5,674 nucleotides of DNA, taken from a bacterium. GTDB taxonomy: Bacteria > Bacteroidota > Bacteroidia > Cytophagales > Thermonemataceae. Positions 1-4,531 of the stretch are shown piece after piece (positions within the stretch are counted from its first letter, which is position 1; each line of letters begins with the position of its first letter). The stretch lies in the NCBI GenBank assembly GCA_025362415.1, contig JANYGM010000376.1, positions 1-5,674 on the forward strand, read 5' to 3'. Made by a program: the position numbers and the translations under genes. Below the pieces are notes generated by a model that worked only from the letters and a program-made list of their open reading frames with translations, was not told the origin of the DNA and did not search any database.

Positions 1-33
1 TTTGGGAAGGCTTTTTTGATTATGCTTTTCTAT

Positions 34-444
34 TTAGTCCTCGTCATCATCTTTGGCATCTTTTTTTGCTTTTTTCTTGTCTTTGTGCCTTTTGATAACT
101 TCTTTTCTGTGTTTTTCTAGCTCAATTTGTTGTGCTGGTGTGAGTACGGCTTTGATTTTGTCCATTCTGGTCATATTGATTTTATGGCTTTTCTGACGAA
201 ATTCTTTCATTGCAGGTGTTTGCTTGGCAGGTTTTGCGCCCAAAGCCTCAATTTGCTTGGCAGTTTCTAGGTTGATTTGCCCTATGGTGGCTACTTGCTT
301 ATCATCAAGTTTAAGAAGTTTTGTCAAGCGTTGTGTGTATTTTTGCGCTTTTTCTTCTGGAGATTTCATTTTTTCTTTGCCTTGTGCCATCAAACTAGCT
401 ATTGAAGCAACAAAAAGAAGAATAAATAAGGTCAATTTTTTCAT
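34..444 (-). CDS. Secreted Spy/CpxP-like small protein with LTxxQ motif
   Basis: This 136-residue protein starts with a clear Sec signal peptide: MKK, then a hydrophobic stretch at about residues 4-18, then SLMAQ, with likely cleavage near residue 20 or 21. The mature part is short, highly charged and predicted to be helical. It carries LTPAQQ at residues 101-106, the LTxxQ motif of the Spy/CpxP periplasmic family, and a weaker similar segment at about 45-50 (KLDDKQ). In that family the proteins are periplasmic helical chaperones or metal/stress sensors; in Bacteroidota similar proteins are often listed as DUF4890 or hypothetical. The C-terminus is unusual, with a lysine-rich run (about 117-131) ending in an acidic DDDED tail. 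The ATG at 442-444 is preceded by an A/T-rich leader without a Shine-Dalgarno sequence. It is divergent from the gene at 603. The envelope location is well supported; the chaperone role is a family-level inference. Confidence 0.82.
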   Translation of the reverse strand: MKKLTLFILLFVASIASLMAQGKEKMKSPEEKAQKYTQRLTKLLKLDDKQVATIGQINLETAKQIEALGAKPAKQTPAMKEFRQKSHKINMTRMDKIKAVLTPAQQIELEKHRKEVIKRHKDKKKAKKDAKDDDED

Positions 445-555
445 TTTCGTAATTTTTTTTAGGTTAATATTGAATGATGATTTGGTTATTTTCCCAAAAT
501 CAAGTGTAAGATATAATTTTTTGAGAAAGGTTTAATCAAAATAAAATAAAAACAT

Positions 556-563
556 TATCTTTG
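556..563 (+). promoter_or_regulatory. Bacteroidota-type -7 box for the dienoyl-CoA isomerase-like gene
   Basis: TATCTTTG matches the Bacteroidota sigma-70 consensus TAnnTTTG. It would place the transcript start near 570 and leave an untranslated leader of about 33 bases before the ATG at 603. No good TTG -33 element sits at the usual spacing; the nearest TTG (521-523) is about 32 bases upstream, which is too far. The call therefore rests on one box and its position. Confidence 0.55.
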
Positions 564-602
564 AAAAAATATTATTAAATACTCATTAAAACAACCTCTC
601 AA

Positions 603-1415
603 ATGCCTTATAACGCTTTTTTAGTTTCTATAGAAAATAATGTTGCTCACCTACGCATCAACCGCCCTGAAAAAGCTAACGCTATGAATGAGGATTTTTG
701 GAAAGAAATTCCTTTGATATTCAACGAATTGGAAGAAAACAATGAAGTTCGTGTAATTGTTCTTTCTGGTGAGGGCAAACATTTTTCATCTGGTATAGAT
801 TTGTCTATGTTGATGAAAATGAACCAAATAAATGAAGAAGAAACCTGCAAAGGACGTGTAGGTGAACGCCTTAAAAAGTTTATTTTTTCTTTACAATCTG
901 CTATTTCATCTCCTGAAAAATGTGCAAAACCTGTTATTGCAGCCATTAGTGGAGCTTGTGTGGGTGGTGGTGTTGATTTGGCTACGGCTTGTGATATGCG
1001 CTACGCCACAGAAGAGGCGGTTTTTTGTGTAAAAGAAGTGGATTTGGGTATTATTGCAGATATTGGAACACTCCAAAGACTTCCTAAAATCATTGGTTTT
1101 GGGCTTGCAAACGAACTTTCTCTTACGGCACGCAACGTAAGCGCAAAGGAAGCTGAAAAAATGCAATTAGTTAATAAAGTTTTTGCCACTAAGGAAGAAA
1201 TGCTTGCAGAAGTAATGAAAATAGCGGTTTTGATTGCAGAAAAATCTCCTTCTGCGGTACGTGGTACAAAAAATGTCCTTTTGCACGCTCGTGACCATAG
1301 CGTAATTGAAGGTTTGGATTATGTCGCCACTCTAAACGCCTCTCAACTGCTTTCAGAAGATTTAAAAATAGCTATGATGGCAAGTTTTAGTAAGCAAAAA
1401 CCTAGTTTTAGATAG
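603..1415 (+). CDS. Enoyl-CoA hydratase/isomerase family protein, ECH1-like dienoyl-CoA isomerase
   Basis: This is a full-length 270-residue crotonase-fold protein. Oxyanion-hole segments are visible at GKHFSSGIDL (59-68) and SGACVGGGVDL (116-126). What sets it apart from plain enoyl-CoA hydratases is that it keeps the three acidic residues used by eukaryotic delta(3,5)-delta(2,4)-dienoyl-CoA isomerase (ECH1). Asp125 in GGGVD, Glu145 in VKEVD and Asp153 in IADIG have the same mutual spacing as rat Asp176, Glu196 and Asp204. The flanking GTLQRLPKIIG and the later RDHSVIEGLDYVAT also resemble ECH1. The expected reaction moves the double bonds of 3,5-dienoyl-CoA to 2,4-dienoyl-CoA during beta-oxidation of unsaturated fatty acids, in the cytoplasm. 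The start at 603 gives a normal family N-terminus and follows an A-rich leader with no Shine-Dalgarno. No other fatty-acid gene lies in the window, so it appears to be a single-gene unit. The family call is very sure; substrate specificity is inferred from motifs. Confidence 0.93.
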   Translation: MPYNAFLVSIENNVAHLRINRPEKANAMNEDFWKEIPLIFNELEENNEVRVIVLSGEGKHFSSGIDLSMLMKMNQINEEETCKGRVGERLKKFIFSLQSAISSPEKCAKPVIAAISGACVGGGVDLATACDMRYATEEAVFCVKEVDLGIIADIGTLQRLPKIIGFGLANELSLTARNVSAKEAEKMQLVNKVFATKEEMLAEVMKIAVLIAEKSPSAVRGTKNVLLHARDHSVIEGLDYVATLNASQLLSEDLKIAMMASFSKQKPSFR

Positions 1416-1445
1416 AAATAATATTTTTAGAAAAAATCTTAAAAC

Positions 1446-1472
1446 CTAGTTGTAGTGTCCCACTGCAACTGG
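1446..1472. repeat. Compact hairpin (12-bp stem, 3-base loop) in a convergent gap
   Basis: The arms 1446-1457 and 1461-1472 pair over 12 positions, with two T-G wobbles on the plus-strand reading and only TCC in the loop. The core is AGTTGTAGTG against CACTGCAACT. Read on the minus strand, the stem is followed by a T-rich run (revcomp of about 1431-1445), so it could terminate minus-strand transcripts from the gene at 1627-2517. Read on the plus strand there is no T tract behind it. Its GC content is above that of the surrounding DNA, and it may be one copy of a dispersed palindromic repeat. Confidence 0.6.
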
Positions 1473-1513
1473 AAAAATGTATTGAGCATCACACTCCTGT
1501 ATTTCTCACATCA

Positions 1514-1600
1514 TTAAACACACGCAAAGAACGCAAAGAAATGGTAATAACCTTGCGTTCTTTGCGTGTATTTAAACTTTGCGCCTTTGCGGTTAAAAGA
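1514..1600. repeat. Palindromic repeat element built of CGCAAAG units
   Basis: Two 25-base arms (1514-1538 and 1551-1575) are inverted copies with only two mismatches, around a 12-base loop (1539-1550). The left arm holds an exact tandem repeat of the 9-mer CGCAAAGAA (1523-1531, 1532-1540). The right side holds CTTTGCG at 1560-1566, 1577-1583 and 1585-1591, plus a degenerate copy at 1552-1557, so there are about six units in 70 bases. No gene explains it. Similar CGCAAAG-type intergenic repeats are, from memory, common in several bacterial phyla. It lies between the 3' ends of two convergent genes and could act as a boundary or terminator in both directions, although no T tract follows it directly. 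Confidence 0.75.
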
Positions 1601-1626
1601 AAATCAACTACAAAGATAACATTCAG

Positions 1627-2517
1627 TTAGTTCTTTTTAATAAGCGGAACACTAAACCCTAACATTACATTTTCTTGCAGAAAAAAGAAATGTTGGCTAG
1701 CCCTATCTGCGACACTCGTGCCTCTCGTTACGATATTTGGCATATTGATAAAGCCACCTTTAAGGTTTACTTGTAGAAAAAACTTCTTGTAGAAAATGAA
1801 ATTTACACCTAATCTGCTAGAAACGCCATATCCTGCAAGATGCCACGCATCATTACGAGGATAATTAAAAAGTTTTACATTAGATTTTGGTACTAACGCA
1901 CCTATTCCCACGCCCATCATAGTTTCTAAGGCAAAATTTCCACTTTTTGAACTATAAATATCCTGCGTAAAACTTCCCTCAATATTAGCATAATTTAGTC
2001 CATCTGTGTGTTCAAACGTCAGAAAAGCCTCTGTAAGTTTTGTAGGAGTGTTATTATAAATGCCATTATAAGGATTTCCTACCTCGTTGATATTACCAGA
2101 AATATTGGCAATTTGGTCTTCTACCATTACATATTTCATATGATCCATATTGATAGAAAGCGCAAATTTATTAGTGAGATAGTAACCCAAAGTAAAATCA
2201 TATTGCGGCACAGTAAACCACGCAGGATTAAAGTAAGTATCCCAAGCAAAATCAGACTGTCTGTCTAGTGCAACAGTATTATTGATAGTAAAATCATAAT
2301 TGCCATTAGTGTTGTTGCCTTTGAAATGGATATTACTTTTGGTAAATTCTGCTCTATTGTAGCCCCAAGCAAGAAACATTCTTCCTTTGCGGTTGGTATT
2401 TTCATTAAAAAATCTTTCGGAAGAGAAAATATTTTGAGAATTTTGAGAAAAAGAACTTTGAACAAACAATAATAAAAATAATAATGATAACCAAACAGAA
2501 GATGTGGCGTACTTCAT
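1627..2517 (-). CDS. Conserved Bacteroidota outer-membrane beta-barrel protein, function unknown
   Basis: This 296-residue protein starts with a signal peptide: MKYATSSVW, then a leucine/phenylalanine-rich core at about 10-19, then SSFSQ, with cleavage near residue 25. The mature part is rich in alternating polar and aromatic segments typical of transmembrane beta strands. It carries motifs I recall from a widespread uncharacterised Bacteroidota family: FLAWGYNRAEFTKSNIHFKG (48-67), VPQYDFTLGYYLTNKFALSI (103-122), DHMKYVM (125-131), FEHTDGLNY (168-176) and LKGGFINMPNI (252-262). It most likely sits in the outer membrane as a small barrel; no ligand or transport role can be read from the sequence. 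It is monocistronic, convergent with the isomerase-like gene and divergent from rpsL. The start (ATG, 2515-2517) is set by the signal peptide and follows an A/T-rich leader. Envelope location is confident; function is unknown. Confidence 0.85.
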   Translation of the reverse strand: MKYATSSVWLSLLFLLLFVQSSFSQNSQNIFSSERFFNENTNRKGRMFLAWGYNRAEFTKSNIHFKGNNTNGNYDFTINNTVALDRQSDFAWDTYFNPAWFTVPQYDFTLGYYLTNKFALSINMDHMKYVMVEDQIANISGNINEVGNPYNGIYNNTPTKLTEAFLTFEHTDGLNYANIEGSFTQDIYSSKSGNFALETMMGVGIGALVPKSNVKLFNYPRNDAWHLAGYGVSSRLGVNFIFYKKFFLQVNLKGGFINMPNIVTRGTSVADRASQHFFFLQENVMLGFSVPLIKKN

Positions 2518-2566
2518 AAAAAATAAGATAAAAAATATAAAAATAATATTTGATAATTTTAAGGTG

Positions 2567-2574
2567 CAAAGATA
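2567..2574 (-). promoter_or_regulatory. Bacteroidota-type -7 box for the beta-barrel gene
   Basis: On the minus strand this reads TATCTTTG, matching TAnnTTTG. Transcription would start near 2560, about 43 bases before the ATG at 2517. An identical box lies 48 bases further upstream on the same strand at 2615-2622 and could be a second start. No convincing -33 TTG is seen for either. Confidence 0.5.
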
Positions 2575-2646
2575 ATAGAAAAGAGAATAAGAAATATTTT
2601 TATAGAAAAATAACCAAAGATATTTTTTTATTCAGAAAGAAAAGCG

Positions 2647-2654
2647 TACTTTTG
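2647..2654 (+). promoter_or_regulatory. Promoter -7 box of the rpsL-rpsG unit
   Basis: TACTTTTG matches TAnnTTTG and is followed by GCA, a form often seen at Bacteroidota promoters. The transcript would start near 2661, leaving about 42 bases of A/T-rich leader before rpsL at 2703. The expected -33 region is T-rich without a clear TTG. It is the only fitting box on the plus strand in the divergent region. Confidence 0.6.
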
Positions 2655-2702
2655 CAGTTCAAATTTTTTTAGTAAATCAAACGAATTAAAATTCTAACGT
2701 AA

Positions 2703-3122
2703 ATGCCTACTATACAGCAACTAGTAAGAAAAGGTAGAGAGGTTTTGAACACAAAATCTAAGTCGCCTGCGTTGGATTCTTGCCCACAACGTCGTGGTGT
2801 ATGTACTCGTGTATATACCACAACACCAAAAAAACCTAACTCTGCCATGCGCAAAGTAGCTAGGGTAAGACTTACCAACGGAAAAGAAGTAAATGCCTAC
2901 ATTCCAGGCGAAGGACACAATTTGCAAGAACACTCTATTGTTCTTATTCGTGGTGGTCGTGTAAAAGACCTTCCAGGAGTACGTTACCACATTATTCGTG
3001 GTGCATTGGATACTGCGGGTGTGGCAAAACGCCGTCAACGCCGTTCTAAATATGGTGCTAAACGCCCTAAACCAGGTGCAGTAGTTGCCGCTCCAACGAA
3101 AGGTGGAGGAAAGAAAAAATAA
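2703..3122 (+). CDS. rpsL: 30S ribosomal protein S12
   Basis: S12 is a decoding-centre protein of the small ribosomal subunit. The 139-residue product contains the family signatures CPQRRGVCTRVYTTTPKKPN (27-46), GEGHNLQEHS (69-78) and GGRVKDLPGVRYH (84-96). The two lysines whose substitution gives streptomycin resistance in other bacteria, Lys43 and Lys88, are both the sensitive wild-type form. Asp89, the residue methylthiolated by RimO in E. coli, is present. Compared with the 124-residue E. coli protein it has a C-terminal tail of about 15 residues (125-139) rich in Gly, Ala and Lys, ending KGGGKKK. The ATG at 2703 gives the standard N-terminus MPTIQQLVRK and has no Shine-Dalgarno, as is usual in this phylum. 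It is the first gene of a unit with rpsG, 107 bases downstream. Confidence 0.99.
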   Translation: MPTIQQLVRKGREVLNTKSKSPALDSCPQRRGVCTRVYTTTPKKPNSAMRKVARVRLTNGKEVNAYIPGEGHNLQEHSIVLIRGGRVKDLPGVRYHIIRGALDTAGVAKRRQRRSKYGAKRPKPGAVVAAPTKGGGKKK

Positions 3123-3143
3123 AACTAACTAAATGGTTAGTTT
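3122..3143 (+). other. Small hairpin just after the rpsL stop
   Basis: AAACTAAC (3122-3129) and GTTAGTTT (3136-3143) form a perfect 8-bp stem with a 6-base loop, beginning in the rpsL stop codon. It is AT-rich and not followed by a T run, so it is unlikely to be a strong terminator. It may be a 3'-end, processing or partial-attenuation element inside the 107-base rpsL-rpsG gap. That gap holds no promoter box that I can see. Confidence 0.35.
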
Positions 3144-3229
3144 AAAAATTATTGTGAAGCTTTCAGTCAAATTAAGTGAGTTACCTTGCTAAGTAATTCC
3201 TTGATTTTGATTGAGTAACAACCAAAAAA

Positions 3230-3697
3230 ATGAGAAAGTCAAAACCAAAAAAAAGGTATTTGTTGCCTGACCCAAAGTTCAAAGATACACTTGTTACCAA
3301 ATTTGTGAATAACTTGATGTATGATGGCAAAAAAAGCATTTCATACAACATTTTCTATGATGCTATTGATTTGATAGCTGAAAAAACTAAAGAAGACGGA
3401 CTAGAAATCTGGAAAAAAGGACTAAACAATGTGATGCCAGGCGTAGAAGTACGTAGCCGTCGTGTTGGTGGTGCTACTTTTCAAGTACCAACAGAAGTTC
3501 GCCCAGACCGCAAACTTTCTTTAGGAATTAAATGGCTTATCAAATACGCTCGTGCTAGAGGCGAAAAAACTATGACTGAAAGACTTGCTGCAGAAATCAT
3601 TGCAGCATCTAAAGGTGAAGGCGCAGCAGTAAAAAAGAAAGATGATATTCACAGAATGGCAGAGGCAAACAAAGCATTCTCGCATTTCAGATTCTAA
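3230..3697 (+). CDS. rpsG: 30S ribosomal protein S7
   Basis: S7 is a primary 16S rRNA-binding protein that nucleates the 30S head and contacts the E site. The 155-residue length is normal. Family signatures are present: the basic start MRKSKPKKR, KFVNNLMYDGKK (24-35), PGVEVRSRRVGGATFQVP (70-87), EVRPDRK (89-95), and the C-terminal HRMAEANKAFSHFRF (141-155). The ATG at 3230 follows an A-rich run rather than a Shine-Dalgarno. It follows rpsL on the same strand, the conserved str-operon order, but a strong terminator comes 17 bases after its stop and fusA does not follow. The two genes therefore seem to form a two-gene transcription unit at this locus. Confidence 0.99.
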   Translation: MRKSKPKKRYLLPDPKFKDTLVTKFVNNLMYDGKKSISYNIFYDAIDLIAEKTKEDGLEIWKKGLNNVMPGVEVRSRRVGGATFQVPTEVRPDRKLSLGIKWLIKYARARGEKTMTERLAAEIIAASKGEGAAVKKKDDIHRMAEANKAFSHFRF

Positions 3698-3713
3698 TTC
3701 GTTTGATTTGTAT

Positions 3714-3749
3714 AAAAAAACTCTCTACTGCAAAGTAGAGAGTTTTTTT
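3714..3749 (+). terminator. Intrinsic terminator after rpsG
   Basis: The inverted repeat CTCTCTACT (3721-3729) / AGTAGAGAG (3734-3742) gives a perfect 9-bp stem closed by a GCAA tetraloop of the stable GNRA type. Seven A residues precede it (3714-3720) and seven T residues follow (3743-3749), so it can also work from the minus strand. It sits 17 bases past the rpsG stop and closes the ribosomal unit. Confidence 0.93.
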
Positions 3750-3920
3750 GTTTTTTCACCACATAGGCATATAGAAAACATAGAATACAAAAAAACATTT
3801 TCTTTTTCTTTCTTTTTCAATAGGTTTTTTGGATAGTTTTTTTTAGATTTCTTAATCAAAAATATTTTTATTTACTTGAAAATAGTTGCTTTTTGAATAA
3901 GCATTTTAGCTTTTGTGCCT

Positions 3921-3928
3921 TACTTTTG
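3921..3928 (+). promoter_or_regulatory. Promoter -7 box of the cysteine-rich protein gene
   Basis: TACTTTTG matches TAnnTTTG. Transcription would start near 3935, giving an unusually long leader of about 83 bases before the ATG at 4018. A TTG at 3893-3895 is a candidate -33 element but is 25 bases from the box, longer than usual. No comparable box lies in front of the thioredoxin-like gene, so this promoter may serve both genes. Confidence 0.55.
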
Positions 3929-3933
3929 TATTA

Positions 3934-3947
3934 GTTATTGCAATAAC
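3934..3947. promoter_or_regulatory. Perfect 14-bp palindrome at the predicted transcript start (possible operator)
   Basis: GTTATTGCAATAAC is identical to its reverse complement across all 14 bases and begins five bases after the -7 box. A perfect dyad on a start point is the layout of a repressor operator; with no spacer, the RNA would form a poor hairpin. The regulator is unknown and no regulator gene is in the window. Confidence 0.45.
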
Positions 3948-3974
3948 AAACGGAGTTAAGCTGAAAAGCCGTTT
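3948..3974 (+). other. Possible hairpin in the mRNA leader
   Basis: AAACGG (3948-3953) can pair with CCGTTT (3969-3974) over 6 bp with a 15-base loop. It starts immediately after the palindrome and lies in the long 5' leader of the cysteine-rich gene. It is too small and simple to match a riboswitch I know; a role in mRNA stability is possible. Confidence 0.3.
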
Positions 3975-4017
3975 AACATAGAGTAGGCATATTTCTAAAA
4001 ATTAAATTCAAAAAATA

Positions 4018-4464
4018 ATGAAAAAGTTTTCAAAAGTTTTGGTTCTTGTGTTGGCATTTGTTAGTTTTGCAACAATTCAGAGTAAGGCGCAAACAAATAG
4101 AGAGAGTGCCTGTAGTGCAAGCGGTTGGTTCGGAGAGTGTACGGTAAGTTGTGTACCTTCAAAAAGTGCCAAGTGTTCGGGTGGTTTTTTTGCTAGTTGT
4201 AGTTGTGAAGGAGTTTACTATCTAAATAAAATCGTTCCTAATCAGGATAACATCAAGGAATTTACCGAACTAGTAAATTCCTTTGAATCAAGTCAAGGTC
4301 AAAAATCTAAGCAATTATTCCTCAAAACCCTTGAGTTAATGAAAGGAACAGATGGTCAAACGTATTCTGAGAGTTCTAACAACTTTACGGAAAGTTTGAG
4401 TAGTCTTCCTAAATCAGAAAAAGCAATGGTTGATGCGTGGGTTACTAAAAAATCACAAAAATAA
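4018..4464 (+). CDS. Secreted cysteine-rich protein with a defensin-like (CS-alpha-beta) cysteine pattern
   Basis: I do not recognise this 148-residue protein by name. It has a strong Sec signal peptide: MKKFSK, a hydrophobic core at about 7-20, then QSKAQ, with cleavage near 24 or 25. The mature N-terminus is a compact cysteine-rich module with Cys32, 41, 45, 53, 61 and 63 and no other cysteine in the protein. The spacing is C-x8-C-x3-C-x7-C-x7-C-x-C. The paired CxxxC and CxC elements are the hallmark of the cysteine-stabilised alpha/beta fold of insect, fungal and plant defensins and scorpion toxins. The segment after the fourth cysteine (SGGFFASCSC) resembles the corresponding part of fungal plectasin. 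The glycine expected two residues before the fourth cysteine is alanine, and the C3-C4 loop is slightly short. Residues about 75-148 are polar and look helical, longer than any classical defensin tail. It has its own promoter and is followed after 67 bases by a thioredoxin-fold gene. Export is confident; the fold and any antimicrobial role are inference. Confidence 0.85.
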   Translation: MKKFSKVLVLVLAFVSFATIQSKAQTNRESACSASGWFGECTVSCVPSKSAKCSGGFFASCSCEGVYYLNKIVPNQDNIKEFTELVNSFESSQGQKSKQLFLKTLELMKGTDGQTYSESSNNFTESLSSLPKSEKAMVDAWVTKKSQK

Positions 4465-4480
4465 ATAATTTTCCTCTGAT

Positions 4481-4511
4481 TGAACAAGGTAAGTATTTTT
4501 TGCCTTGTTTA
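4481..4511 (+). terminator. Weak terminator or attenuator between the cysteine-rich and thioredoxin-like genes
   Basis: Positions 4481-4491 and 4501-4511 form an 11-bp stem with two G-T wobbles (core ACAAGG / CCTTGT) and a 9-base T-rich loop. Only four T residues follow closely (4513-4516), so termination would be partial. It could lower expression of the downstream thioredoxin-like gene relative to the secreted protein, or mark the 3' end of the first mRNA. Confidence 0.45.
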
Positions 4512-4531
4512 ATTTTAAATATAACTAAAAT

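Larger units (their letters stand above)
3750..4017 (+). other. AT-rich intergenic region with no gene
   Basis: This 268-base gap carries no supportable open reading frame. It begins with a small array of related hexamers, ACATAG (3761-3766), ATATAG (3769-3774) and ACATAG (3778-3783), on an 8-9 base period. It continues with T-rich, otherwise featureless DNA to about 3900, and ends with the promoter, palindrome and leader of the downstream cysteine-rich gene, listed separately. Confidence 0.6.

Noticed and set aside
224..535. Plus-strand open frame of 103 codons opposite the Spy-like gene
   Set aside because: It lies mostly antisense to a gene with a clear signal peptide and family motif, and its own translation has no recognisable domain.
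647..1189. Minus-strand open frames inside the isomerase-like gene
   Set aside because: They are antisense shadows of a strongly conserved crotonase-family gene, and their translations look like no protein family.
1514..1600. CRISPR array
   Set aside because: The repeated units are 7-9 bases long, partly inverted and without regular unique spacers.
2008..2465. Alternative frames on both strands within the beta-barrel gene
   Set aside because: The minus-strand beta-barrel frame has signal peptide and conserved motifs; the others are composition artefacts.
2669..3038. Minus-strand open frames across rpsL
   Set aside because: rpsL is unambiguous, and these frames run antisense through it.
3642..3836. 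A 64-codon plus-strand frame overlapping the end of rpsG
   Set aside because: It runs through the rpsG 3' end and straight through the intrinsic terminator, and its translation is low-complexity Phe/Ser.
3948..4017. Riboswitch in the leader of the cysteine-rich gene
   Set aside because: The only visible structure is one 6-bp stem, and no known aptamer core can be recognised.
4018..4464. NVEALA-type or double-glycine-leader peptide
   Set aside because: There is no NVEALA motif, and the N-terminus is a standard Sec signal; the GG at residues 55-56 lies inside the cysteine module, not at the end of a leader.
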